The notes: generated from the sequence alone by a model not told the origin. DNA of 64,000 nucleotides from Klebsiella michiganensis (GCA_000963575.1 CP011077.1:2046001-2110000); one strand, 5' to 3'. Counted from the stretch's first letter, positions 52,424 to 61,260 are shown. Program-made: numbers and translations.

Positions 52424-53047
52424 TTATTCCAGGTTATTACGACGGGCAAACTCAAAGATATCCAGCTGCGACTTACACCCGAGTTTTTCCATTAACCGGC
52501 TTTTGTAGGTACTGACCGTTTTGTTGCTGATTTTCATTTTGCTGGCGATTTTAATGTTTTCCAGCCCCTTAATAATGTGCTGAAACACCTGGAATTCCTG
52601 CGGCGATAACGTGCCCATCCGTTCCTGGTCATCCATGGTCTGCTGGGTCTGTGGCGCTTCAAAACGCTTTAGCGGAAAATAGCCATAGCCATTCTGTGCC
52701 ACCTGAATGGCGGTGATGATTTCCGGCAGATTGTTTTTTTTACTGATAAATCCGTCGGCACCGCTTTGGGCGCTGCGGGGGGAATAAAATTCAGGGTTTT
52801 TCCCGGAGATAACGATGATTATCCCCGGGAAACTGTTGCCGCGCAGCGCTTTAACCACGTCAATACCGCTGAGGGAGCCAATATCAATATCAATAACTAA
52901 AATATCCGGATGATATTGCTCTACCAGCGCGATGGCCTCAACGCCGTCACCGCCTTCCGCGACCACGCTGTGACCTTCTTTTTCAACTAAAAAGCGAATA
53001 GCCATACGTGCAATGGGGTGATCGTCAACAATAATGACTTTTGCCAT
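52424..53047 (-). CDS. EvgA/BvgA-like LuxR-type response regulator (RR3)
   Basis: A 207-residue NarL-family regulator. It has D8-D9, phosphorylation site D53 in VIDIDIGS, the conserved Lys in GADGFISKKNN, and a C-terminal helix-turn-helix with LSPQEFQVFQHIIKG and KTVSTYKSRLM. It heads a two-gene operon with HK3 and diverges from the orphan regulator at 53305 across 257 nt. It is closely similar to RR1 along the full length. Targets are unknown; the fimbrial operon 2 and pga lie on its two sides. Confidence 0.92.
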   Translation of the reverse strand: MAKVIIVDDHPIARMAIRFLVEKEGHSVVAEGGDGVEAIALVEQYHPDILVIDIDIGSLSGIDVVKALRGNSFPGIIIVISGKNPEFYSPRSAQSGADGFISKKNNLPEIITAIQVAQNGYGYFPLKRFEAPQTQQTMDDQERMGTLSPQEFQVFQHIIKGLENIKIASKMKISNKTVSTYKSRLMEKLGCKSQLDIFEFARRNNLE

Positions 53048-53304
53048 ATAAATACCTGAAGAGAAGCTGTGCTTCTTTTCATACTAGCCGCGTTTTTATT
53101 TTCTGAATACTCCTTTTTATAGCAGGTAATTTAAAAACAGCGTGTAGTCCATGCCCTACAGGCGGGTGATGACTTGTCTTATTTTCACTGCGCACTATCG
53201 ATATTATATTTCTATCACAACGCCACCGGAAAAAACCTAAGAGGCGGTATCGTAATAAATACATGGATGAAATATTGTAGAGTGCAATATTACGTGGAGT
53301 AACA

Positions 53305-53940
53305 ATGTACAGTGAATTTAATGTTGATTTCCCGGCAAAACGACAGCCTGTAAAAAATATTGTTGTCGTCGCAAATTGCACCTTCACAATCCTGGGTATT
53401 AAGGCGCTGTGTGAAAATAAGAGCCACTGGCGGGTCACCAACATCATGGCTAATCAGGCGGGTTTGAATGAGATAGTCGCCAGGCCGCATGTCGATCTGC
53501 TGATTATTGAGTCTGATAGTCTCTCGGCGGAAACTTCTGCGCTCTTTATGAAGACGCATCAGTATTCGAATAAAACGATTTTGCTGACCAATCGCTATAC
53601 CGGCGGCCAGCAAAAGCTGAGCTTTCAGCCTGGGAGCATCACCGTTGTCGATAAGTCTCGTCCGCTGGCGGTGCTGCAAAAGCTGATGCAGAAGACGATC
53701 AACGCCGTTCACGACGGCCCGATGTTTTTACCCGTTGAGGTTCAGCACCGGGCGCGAAAAATTGAGCGAGATGTTGTTTGCGCCTTGCTTAATGGGGAAA
53801 ACCCCCATGCCGTTGCCGCGTCGATGGGAATTACTTATGCGGCGGTCAGTCGCTATAAAATGATTGCCCTGCGACGTGCGGGTGCAAACAGCCTGAATGA
53901 AGTCATCGCCGGTAATTATCAGGCGTTATTTGTTGACTAA
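53305..53940 (+). CDS. Orphan LuxR-type regulator with degenerate receiver, upstream of fimbrial operon 2
   Basis: A 211-residue protein with a receiver-like N-terminus in which the acidic pair is absent (VVVANCTFTILGI) and the phosphorylation position is Glu69 (DLLIIESDS), so normal phosphorylation is unlikely. The C-terminal helix-turn-helix (ERDVVCALLNGENPHAVAA, YAAVSRYKMIALRR) is LuxR-like. The start has GGAG 10 nt upstream. It precedes fimbrial operon 2 in the same direction, 228 nt away, and is a good candidate for its local activator; this is inference. It is related in layout, but not closely in sequence, to the regulator at 41313-41876. Confidence 0.75.
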   Translation: MYSEFNVDFPAKRQPVKNIVVVANCTFTILGIKALCENKSHWRVTNIMANQAGLNEIVARPHVDLLIIESDSLSAETSALFMKTHQYSNKTILLTNRYTGGQQKLSFQPGSITVVDKSRPLAVLQKLMQKTINAVHDGPMFLPVEVQHRARKIERDVVCALLNGENPHAVAASMGITYAAVSRYKMIALRRAGANSLNEVIAGNYQALFVD

Positions 53941-54168
53941 TAGCGTTGTCCAGTAAAAAGCATCTAACCACAAAGGTGAGAATAGTTAAGGATTGGTTTT
54001 TATTTTTCCTTGCCTGACACCAGGGAAAAACAAAGGCTGATTTATTCAGCGCAATGGTGTTATCCCAATAATAAAGCAGTAAATAAGTGAAAGTATTTCC
54101 GGCGGTAATTTAATTTTCCTGCTGCCGGTAATCTTTCTTCATACTCCGTTAAAAGTGAGACAAATGTG

Positions 54169-54693
54169 ATGAACAAAAATATTATCGCTCTGGCAATTCT
54201 GGCGGGTTCCGCCGTTGGCTCCGTTGCTCAGGCTGCTGACGGCACCATCAATTTCACCGGTACCATCACCGACACCGCCTGTACGGTTTCGACCGCAACC
54301 AAGAACCAGACAGTTCCGCTGGGCACGGTCAGCCGGACCGCTTTTGCAGCAGCAGGTGATACAGCCGCCCCAACCAAATTCAGCATTGTGCTGCAAAACT
54401 GCCCGACGACCGTCAGCAACGCGAATATCCGCTTTGATGGTCCGATTGATTCAGCTAACAGCAACCTGCTGGCGCTGACCGCTGGCACCGGGATTGCTAC
54501 GGGCGTAGGCGTGGGGATCTATGAGCAAGACGCGCATACGCTTATTCCAATTGCTACTCCATCGGCGACTAAAGCGCTGTCCAGCACTGTGGATACGCAG
54601 TTCGACTTTATCGCCAAATACGTTTCCACCTCGGCAACAGTCACCCAGGGCCCGGCTAACGCTGCGACCAACTTCACTATTAGCTATCAGTAA
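54169..54693 (+). CDS. Fimbrial major subunit (type 1-like pilin), operon 2
   Basis: A 174-residue secreted pilin. It has a signal peptide to about residue 22 (SVAQA), a donor strand DGTINFTGTITDTACTV, two cysteines about 40 residues apart, and a C-terminal TNFTISYQ strand. It is clearly similar to the operon 1 pilin (DGTI.F.G.I.D.ACTV, CP.TV, GVATGVGV-like region, AATVT.GPANA). A GTG codon lies directly before the ATG; I use the ATG. It builds the rod of the second fimbria. Confidence 0.93.
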   Translation: MNKNIIALAILAGSAVGSVAQAADGTINFTGTITDTACTVSTATKNQTVPLGTVSRTAFAAAGDTAAPTKFSIVLQNCPTTVSNANIRFDGPIDSANSNLLALTAGTGIATGVGVGIYEQDAHTLIPIATPSATKALSSTVDTQFDFIAKYVSTSATVTQGPANAATNFTISYQ

Positions 54694-54830
54694 AATCACG
54701 CTTTTATCGATAGCAATATCGCTGTTGTAGACAGTGAATGTATCCGGACAGGACGTTTCTGATGGCGGCAAGGATGCCGCGCTTTTGAGTTGGGGTGCAT
54801 GTTATCGAGCGGCAGCAACAGGAGAAGACC

Positions 54831-55520
54831 GTGCCTGCACAATTGAAATCATTAATGGCCGCTATCGCGCTGATGGCCATCACATTGCCCGCCACCGCTG
54901 GCGTTATCATCGGCGGGACACGCGTAGTGTATGACGGTGCGCGCAAAGAAGCCTCCATCTCGGTAAAAAATCCGGAAAAAGTCGCGCCTTACCTGATGCA
55001 AAGCTGGGTTGAAAACAACAGTGAGTCAGACAGCAGCAAGCCACCGTTTATCGTCACGCCGCCGCTGTTCCGTCTTGATGCAGGCAAAGAGAACGTGCTG
55101 CGTATCGTGCGCACCGGCGGGAACCTGCCCACCGACCGCGAATCTATTTTTTGGCTGAACATTAAATCTATCCCGGCCAGCAACAAAACCGATGAAAATC
55201 AGCTGCTGATTTCGGTCAAAGCGCGCCTGAAGCTGATTTACCGCCCGGAAGGGTTGAAAGGCGATGCGAATGAAGCGTGGAAAACCCTGAACTTCTCGCG
55301 CCAGGGCGACAAACTGCGGGTGAACAACCCGACGCCTTATTACGTCTCTTTTCAGACGATTAAAGTGGGCGCTCAGGAAGTGGATATCAAAGATTCTGCG
55401 ACGCTGGCCCCAATGGGCACCCTGAGCTGGACGCTACCGGCAGGCGCTACCGGCAAAATTAGCTGGAAAGCCATTAACGATTACGGTGGCATCACCGAAG
55501 AAGCCAGCACGCCACAATAA
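54831..55520 (+). CDS. Periplasmic fimbrial chaperone, operon 2
   Basis: A 229-residue PapD-type chaperone with signal peptide ending PATA. Landmarks are GGTRVVYDGARKEASISV, FIVTPPLFRLDAGKENVLRI and LPTDRESIFWLNIKSIPA. It is highly similar to the operon 1 chaperone. I start at GTG 54831, which has AGGAG 7 nt upstream and gives a normal signal peptide; a GTG at 54795 would add 12 residues without a good ribosome site. There is a 137-nt gap after the pilin but no clear terminator, unlike operon 1. Confidence 0.92.
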   Translation: MPAQLKSLMAAIALMAITLPATAGVIIGGTRVVYDGARKEASISVKNPEKVAPYLMQSWVENNSESDSSKPPFIVTPPLFRLDAGKENVLRIVRTGGNLPTDRESIFWLNIKSIPASNKTDENQLLISVKARLKLIYRPEGLKGDANEAWKTLNFSRQGDKLRVNNPTPYYVSFQTIKVGAQEVDIKDSATLAPMGTLSWTLPAGATGKISWKAINDYGGITEEASTPQ

Positions 55521-55603
55521 AGGGCCTGCGCCCGCCGTTCTGTCCTCGTTTACCTGTTGCCATCACCTGAGCTGCCGCGTGCAGCTTTCGGGAGGGAATG
55601 TTT

Positions 55604-58108
55604 ATGCCTTTTACTCACCATCGTCGCCTTCGTTTTGCTCCGTCGTTGCTGGCCCTGAGCGTGATTTCTTTGCCGCCAGCCGCGTTCGCCGATGACTATT
55701 TTGACCCCCGGGCGCTGGAACTGAACAAAGATGAGGCCGACATCGATACCGCGCGTTTCTCAAAAAGCGGCGGTCAACTGCCGGGAAATTACCTGGTCGA
55801 TATCTTTGTTAATGGCAATAAAATTGACTCCCGGGAGGTTGCCTTCGTTGAGCGCGACGGTAAGTTGCGGCCAGAGTTTACGCCGGCTCAGCTGGGTGAC
55901 ATGGGGGTAAAAGTTGCCGCATTTCCCGGTCTGCAGCAACAGCCGTCAGACAAACCAATCAGCAACATTGGCCAATATATTCCGGGTGTCGACAGCGAGT
56001 TTGATTTTGGCATTCAGCGACTGGATCTCAATATTCCGCAGGCCGCGTTGACCAGTGAAGCCCGTGGCTACGTGGATCCGATGCTTTGGGATCAGGGCCT
56101 ACCCGCGCTGATGATGAATTACAGTTTTAGCGGGGCGAATACCAGCCAGAGACAGCACGGTGGCAACGACGATTCTCGCTATCTTAACCTGCGCAGCGGG
56201 GCCAATCTCGGCGCCTGGCGGGTGCGTAACTATTCGACATGGAACGACGGCAACGGCCAGCGTAAATGGCAGAACGTTAACAGCTATCTGCAGCGTGATA
56301 TTCATGCCCTGAAAGGGCAGTTTACCGTCGGGGACAGCGCCACGCCGGGGGACGTGTTCGACAGCCTGCAGTACCGCGGCGTGCAGCTGGCATCGGACGA
56401 TAATATGTACCCGGACAGCCTGAGGGGCTTTGCGCCCGTCGTGCGCGGTATCGCCCGCAGTAATGCCCAGGTCACCGTTCGCCAGAGCGGGTACATCATT
56501 TATCAGACCTATGTGCCTGCCGGGGCGTTTGCTATCAGCGATTTGTACCCCACCTCGGCCAGCGGCGATCTTGAGGTCACCATTACCGAGGCTGACGGCA
56601 CCGAGCGGCGCTTTGTTCAGCCGTTTTCAGCCGTGCCGGTGATGTTACGTGAGGGGCGGCTAAAGTACTCCGCCACGGCGGGGGAATACCGCACGTTAAC
56701 GCCGGGAGCAAAAACGCCCGGTTTTATGCAGAGCACGCTGATCTACGGCCTGCCGTATGATTACACCGTGTATGGCGGCAGCCTGTTTGCCGGGGACTAC
56801 AGCTCGCTGGCCGTGGGCGTGGGGCATGGGTTCGGCGATTTTGGCTCCGTGTCGGCGGATATGACCCAGGCCAAAACCACCCTGTGGGATGGCAGCCATA
56901 ACAGCGGGCAGTCGTTTCGCTTTCAGTACGGCAAAGACGTGGAAAGCACCAACACCACTTTTACCCTCGCGGGCTACCGCTACTCCACCAGTGGGTTCTA
57001 TGACTTTCGCGAAGCAAACGAATTGTACACGGATGAAAACAGCAGCTGGCGACGCAGCTACAACAAACGTAGCCGTATGCAGCTCAACATTAACCAGTCG
57101 CTCAAAGCCTACGGCAGCGTGTATCTGACCGCGTATCAGCAGGATTATTGGGGCTATAAAGGCTATGAGCGTAACTTCAGCGCGGGCTATAACTTCACCC
57201 ACAGCGATATTTCCTACTCCCTGAGCTACACCCTGATCCGGCTGCCGGGCGATAACCTCAACGACCAGCAGTTTGCTTTCTCGATGCAGGTGCCATTAAG
57301 CAAATGGCTGCCTGGCAGTTGGGCTGGCTATGGCATCAACTCGAGCCGGAAAGGCAGCACGCGGCAGGAAGTTTCGTTGAGCGGTACCGCGCTGGAGGGC
57401 AACAACCTGGGCTACAACCTCCAACAGAGCTATGAAAATCGGGGCGGGGGTAACAGCGGCACCCTCAGCGCAGACTATCGCGGCACCTACGGCGAGGTTC
57501 GCGGGGGCTACAACTATACCCCGGACACCCGCCAGGTCACCTACGGTCTTGAGGGAGGCGTTGTGGCGCATCCCTTCGGCATTACCCTTTCACAGCCGCT
57601 GGGCGACAGCATGGCGCTGGTGCGTGCCCCGGGCGCAGGCCACGTCGGCGTCATGAACCAGACCGGGGTGAAAACCGACTGGCGTGGCTATGCCGTGGTG
57701 CCATACGTCAGCAGCTATCGCCAGAACCGCATTGCGCTTGATACCGAAACGCTCTCCGACCAGGTGGATATCGACGACACCGTGCTGAACGTGGTGCCAA
57801 CCAAAGGTGCGCTGGTGCTGGCAGATTTCAAAACCCAAAGCGGTAGCAGGGTACTGATGAACCTGAGCTACCGGGGCAAGGCCGTCCCGTTTGGGGCAAC
57901 CGCCACCCTGGTTCAGCCTGCGGGTGAAAATGAAAACAGCAGCATCGTCGGCCCGGACGGCCAGCTGTACATCAGCGGCATGCCGGACAGCGGCAGAATA
58001 CGGGTTCAGTGGGGCAGCGACGGTAATCAAAAATGCAGCGCCGCCTTTACATTGCCGGAAGCTAACAGCTATTCCCCGGTGCGTGAATTGACCGCCCTTT
58101 GTCAGTAA
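55604..58108 (+). CDS. Outer-membrane fimbrial usher, operon 2
   Basis: An 834-residue PapC/FimD-type usher with signal peptide, DDYFDPRALELNKDEADIDT, FSKSGGQLPGNYLVDIFVNG, the plug region FAPVVRGIARSNAQVTVRQ and C-terminal cysteine pair. It is a clear paralogue of the operon 1 usher. I use the ATG at 55604 because the strong GGAGGG lies 7 nt before it; the ATG at 55598 is too close to that site. It secretes and orders the subunits of fimbria 2. Confidence 0.93.
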   Translation: MPFTHHRRLRFAPSLLALSVISLPPAAFADDYFDPRALELNKDEADIDTARFSKSGGQLPGNYLVDIFVNGNKIDSREVAFVERDGKLRPEFTPAQLGDMGVKVAAFPGLQQQPSDKPISNIGQYIPGVDSEFDFGIQRLDLNIPQAALTSEARGYVDPMLWDQGLPALMMNYSFSGANTSQRQHGGNDDSRYLNLRSGANLGAWRVRNYSTWNDGNGQRKWQNVNSYLQRDIHALKGQFTVGDSATPGDVFDSLQYRGVQLASDDNMYPDSLRGFAPVVRGIARSNAQVTVRQSGYIIYQTYVPAGAFAISDLYPTSASGDLEVTITEADGTERRFVQPFSAVPVMLREGRLKYSATAGEYRTLTPGAKTPGFMQSTLIYGLPYDYTVYGGSLFAGDYSSLAVGVGHGFGDFGSVSADMTQAKTTLWDGSHNSGQSFRFQYGKDVESTNTTFTLAGYRYSTSGFYDFREANELYTDENSSWRRSYNKRSRMQLNINQSLKAYGSVYLTAYQQDYWGYKGYERNFSAGYNFTHSDISYSLSYTLIRLPGDNLNDQQFAFSMQVPLSKWLPGSWAGYGINSSRKGSTRQEVSLSGTALEGNNLGYNLQQSYENRGGGNSGTLSADYRGTYGEVRGGYNYTPDTRQVTYGLEGGVVAHPFGITLSQPLGDSMALVRAPGAGHVGVMNQTGVKTDWRGYAVVPYVSSYRQNRIALDTETLSDQVDIDDTVLNVVPTKGALVLADFKTQSGSRVLMNLSYRGKAVPFGATATLVQPAGENENSSIVGPDGQLYISGMPDSGRIRVQWGSDGNQKCSAAFTLPEANSYSPVRELTALCQ

Positions 58109-58118
58109 GGAATCAAAT

Positions 58119-59093
58119 ATGAATAACACTATGACGTTATGGGCGGGCAGCCTGCTGTGCGCCGGGGCGTTGTTTTCCAGCCCAGCGAAAGCTGTCTGCT
58201 CATTTGCTACAGGGACCAGTGAGCAGCGAACCTCATTTAACATGGGGACAATTACCGTCCAACGCGATCTACCGGTGGGCACCGTTTTGGCCGAACGTTC
58301 TTCAACGCGAGGTGCAGACAGTCAGACTGCGAACTGTACCGCGGGTACCTGGCGATATGATTTTAATGAATTCAAATTTCCCACGCTGAGCGCTTACGGG
58401 AACGATGTCTACGATACCAATATAGAGGGCGTAGGAATTCGGCTTTACAGCAGCAGCGCAGAGGGAGGACTGAGAAGGCCCTTACCCTTCTGGGCAACAT
58501 TCACCAACCCTCCTTCAACGGGCATCTGGATTGGGAGTATCAAAACTGTTCAGCTAGTGAAGACCTCTCCCAACTCTGTGGGAGCCGGTGCGGTAACGAC
58601 GGGAACCATCGCGCGCGGGTATTTGACGCCGGGTAACCGCTTCTATTTTTTCACCATGTCGTTAACCGGCGGCACTATCGTCCGTGCCGCCTGTACCGTC
58701 ACCAATACCTCGATTTCGGTGCCATTAGGGCAAAAGATGACAGCGGAGTTTACCGGCGTGGGCAGCACAACCAAAAACGAAGCATTTAACATCCCGCTTA
58801 ACTGCAGCGCAAACACCAGGGTTAAAGTGACGCTGGATGGCACGGCGCATTCGTCGGGTGCGGCTGGCGTGCTGGCACTATCTCCGTCCTCGGGCGGAAC
58901 CGTGGCGACCGGCGTTGGCGTGCAGGTGCTGTACAACAATAACCCGGTGAGCTTCGGCACCCTGATCAACATCGGGACTGCAGGCAGCGGGGCTTACAAC
59001 ATTCCGCTGGTGGGCCGCTACTACCAGACCAACGCGCAAGTCACCGGCGGGCAGGCCAACGCGACCGCCACTTTTACCATGACCTATAACTAG
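58119..59093 (+). CDS. Two-domain fimbrial adhesin / tip subunit, operon 2
   Basis: A 324-residue secreted protein. It has a signal peptide ending PAKA and then VCSFATGTSEQRTSF. The N-terminal half shares the VQRDLPVGTV motif with the operon 1 adhesins, but otherwise differs, so receptor specificity probably differs. The C-terminal pilin half has ACTVTNTSISV, NCSANT and an ATFTMTYN terminal strand. Only one adhesin is present here, against two in operon 1. It is the last gene of the operon. Confidence 0.85.
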   Translation: MNNTMTLWAGSLLCAGALFSSPAKAVCSFATGTSEQRTSFNMGTITVQRDLPVGTVLAERSSTRGADSQTANCTAGTWRYDFNEFKFPTLSAYGNDVYDTNIEGVGIRLYSSSAEGGLRRPLPFWATFTNPPSTGIWIGSIKTVQLVKTSPNSVGAGAVTTGTIARGYLTPGNRFYFFTMSLTGGTIVRAACTVTNTSISVPLGQKMTAEFTGVGSTTKNEAFNIPLNCSANTRVKVTLDGTAHSSGAAGVLALSPSSGGTVATGVGVQVLYNNNPVSFGTLINIGTAGSGAYNIPLVGRYYQTNAQVTGGQANATATFTMTYN

Positions 59094-59100
59094 CCGCATA

Positions 59101-59127
59101 CCGGCGAGCGCGGTGGGTGCTTGCCGG
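59101..59127 (+). terminator. Possible hairpin after fimbrial operon 2
   Basis: CCGGCGAGC / GCTTGCCGG pair with one G-T around a 9-nt loop just after the adhesin stop. There is no T run, so function is uncertain. Confidence 0.3.
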
Positions 59128-59142
59128 CATGATCTTATCGCC

Positions 59143-59331
59143 ATGATTGTTCGAGTCTGTTTCTTTCTCTTTTTAGTTTTTGCGGGGGTCAGCGCGGCTA
59201 TCCTGTTTATCCCGATTTTTACGGATAACACCGAGCCGTTAACCTTGATGTATTTCGGTTATCTGTTTTTTTGCCTTGCGCTGGTGATGTTTACTCTGCT
59301 CTTGCTGAGCCTGCTGTTGTTTGCCTATTAG
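59143..59331 (+). CDS. Possible small two-helix membrane protein
   Basis: A 62-residue frame starting MIVRVCFFLFLVFAGVSAA with two strongly hydrophobic stretches joined by a short acidic loop (FTDNTEPLTL), ending LLLSLLLFAY. The pattern looks like a real small membrane protein rather than a chance frame. However, no strong ribosome site is seen, and its 3' end overlaps the convergent abrB by 41 nt. I do not recognise a family. Confidence 0.35.
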   Translation: MIVRVCFFLFLVFAGVSAAILFIPIFTDNTEPLTLMYFGYLFFCLALVMFTLLLLSLLLFAY

Positions 59332-60409
59332 CCTGCCGCTTCATGATATTGCCGATGATCGGGCCGAAGGCGACCAGAATGAGGAACCGGGTCATCTGCA
59401 TCGACATCACAAAGGCGATGTCGATGTGCTTGCTGGAGGCGGCAATGATCGCCACGGAATCCGCGCCGCCTGGGCTCATGGCTAAATAAGCGGTGAGCGG
59501 ATCGATATCGGCCACGACTACCAGGCAGGCCGCCATTACCCCGCAAAGGGCAATCAAAATCACAATACTGACCGCGATGCGGGGCAGCACCTGGGCGGCA
59601 TGTTTTAACAGCGGACGGGTGAATTTCAGCCCAATACGCCAGCCGACAATGGTGTACGCCAGCACCAGCACCCACTGCGGCAGCGCTATCTCTATCCAGT
59701 TATTCTGCGAGAGCACCACGCCGGCCACCAGGGTGATGAGCAGCGCCCCGGCAGGCAGGCGCAGCAGTCTGGCCGCGATGCAGCCGAAGGCGATAAGCCC
59801 GAAGGTTTCTGCCATCGCAACGTAAGAGCCGTGTGCAAAAAGATCTATCGCCGCCGATGTGGCAGGGACGTGCTCGCCGGAGACTTTCATCAGCACGGAA
59901 GCGACGCTTGCCACCATGATAACGCGCAGATATTGCATGGCGGCGACAAGCTGTGTGTCCGCGCCGTTGGCTTCGGCCATCAGCGTCATGGCCGTTGCGG
60001 CCCCGGGGCTTAATCCCCAGAGCGCGGTGGTGCCGGGCAGGATGCGCATGCGGGTCAGTATCCAGCCGAGCAGCATACAGATAAAAATCACCGAAAAGAC
60101 GCAGACAATAAACAGCAGCCAGTGAGAGCTGAAGGTGTCGGCGAGGCTGCGGGGCATTTTGCTGGCAATCATGCAGCCGATGATGCCCTGGGCGATGAGA
60201 AACAGCGTGCCGTTGGGCTGAACTTTTGCGCCGTTGAGGGAGACGACAATCCCGGCGGCCATTGGCCCCAGCAGCAGGGCGGCCGGGATATTCAGCCAGG
60301 TGAGCAGCCCGCCGAAAAGCGCGGTGGCAATAATCAGCATGCTCCACTGCATACGCTGGGGGGACAGCAGGCGGTAACCGTTGGGTTTAGCAGGATCTTG
60401 TTTCTTCAT
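59291..60409 (-). CDS. abrB: AbrB family transporter
   Basis: A 372-residue inner-membrane protein with about 10-12 membrane segments. It contains two related halves with GLSPGAATAMTLMAEANGAD and AMSPGGADSVAIIAASS, the duplicated signature of the AbrB (putative ammonia monooxygenase-like) family. In E. coli, AbrB was described as affecting aidB expression; the molecular function is unclear, and transport is the present guess. It diverges from a TetR-type gene with a palindromic operator between, which suggests that TetR controls it. Confidence 0.85.
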   Translation of the reverse strand: MKKQDPAKPNGYRLLSPQRMQWSMLIIATALFGGLLTWLNIPAALLLGPMAAGIVVSLNGAKVQPNGTLFLIAQGIIGCMIASKMPRSLADTFSSHWLLFIVCVFSVIFICMLLGWILTRMRILPGTTALWGLSPGAATAMTLMAEANGADTQLVAAMQYLRVIMVASVASVLMKVSGEHVPATSAAIDLFAHGSYVAMAETFGLIAFGCIAARLLRLPAGALLITLVAGVVLSQNNWIEIALPQWVLVLAYTIVGWRIGLKFTRPLLKHAAQVLPRIAVSIVILIALCGVMAACLVVVADIDPLTAYLAMSPGGADSVAIIAASSKHIDIAFVMSMQMTRFLILVAFGPIIGNIMKRQANRQTTAGSARAE

Positions 60410-60496
60410 CGTTGTATAGCCGCCCGCAGCGCGGAAGAATATTCGGTTTAAGCTGGCTCGCGCAGGCGTCGTGGCTTAAACTCAGGGAGAGTTAAG

Positions 60497-60568
60497 TTAT
60501 GCGAGGATTCCCTCGCATAAATCAGATTCTAGAGGATGCCCTCGCATATCTCAATGGGCGTTATGCGA
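60497..60568. promoter_or_regulatory. Palindromic operator cluster between abrB and tetR-type gene
   Basis: TTATGCGAGG-ATTC-CCTCGCATAA (60497-60520) is a perfect 10-bp palindrome. A second, half-preserved copy AGAGG-ATGC-CCTCGCATA lies at 60531-60548, and a further half-site TTATGCGA is near 60561. The array in a 191-nt divergent gap is typical of a TetR-family operator. Confidence 0.7.
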
Positions 60569-60600
60569 ATAAATGTTAGCGGATTGATACGAAATATTTT

Positions 60601-61233
60601 ATGACAAAACCAGCGCCCTTAGCGGCAAACCAGCCTAAACGCCTGCGCGGGCATCTTCGCGTGGCGGCGATAACCGAGGCAGCCACCCGACTCTTCGCCG
60701 AGAAGGGCTTTGATGCCGTGACCATGACCGAAATCGCCGCCAGTTCCGGCACGGCCATCGGCTCGCTGTACCGGTTTTTCCCGAATAAAGAGTCGCTGGC
60801 CGACGCGCTGCTGCTGGAGTATACCCGGGAAGTGATCGACCGGCTGGAAGTGCTGGAGGCAAGCGTGGCCGGGGTGGACATCCCCACGGCGGCGAACTTG
60901 TTCACTCGTTTCGTGCTTTCGCTGCAGTCCCAGCGAACCTTTGCCCTGAGGCTGGTGGAAGAGCGCGGTGAGCATGAGGCGGCCCGGCTCCAGTTCAGGG
61001 ATGCCATGCGCGGCGGGTTCTCCACCGCACTTCAGGTTGTGATCCCGGGTTTATCCGCCGAACGTGCCGGCCTGATGACGATTGTTATTCTGCAAATGCT
61101 CAAAGGGGCAGCGGCGGCCAATCTGCAGAATGATGCAGAGCGCAAAGCGGTGCTCGCCGAAGCGCAGGCGCTGCTGGAGCTGTACCTTTCAACGGAAAAG
61201 GTGAGGCTTAATTCACCTGAGACCGGCGTATAA
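60601..61233 (+). CDS. TetR/AcrR family transcriptional regulator
   Basis: A 210-residue regulator. The N-terminal helix-turn-helix (about 20-65) has AATRLFAEKGFDAVTMTEIA and GTAIGSLYRFFPNKESLADAL in two parts. The C-terminal helical domain would bind an unknown small molecule. It diverges from abrB and is preceded by the palindrome array, so it probably represses itself and abrB. Confidence 0.9.
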   Translation: MTKPAPLAANQPKRLRGHLRVAAITEAATRLFAEKGFDAVTMTEIAASSGTAIGSLYRFFPNKESLADALLLEYTREVIDRLEVLEASVAGVDIPTAANLFTRFVLSLQSQRTFALRLVEERGEHEAARLQFRDAMRGGFSTALQVVIPGLSAERAGLMTIVILQMLKGAAAANLQNDAERKAVLAEAQALLELYLSTEKVRLNSPETGV

Positions 61234-61260
61234 CATAATGGATTTTAACCAGCCGGGGGC

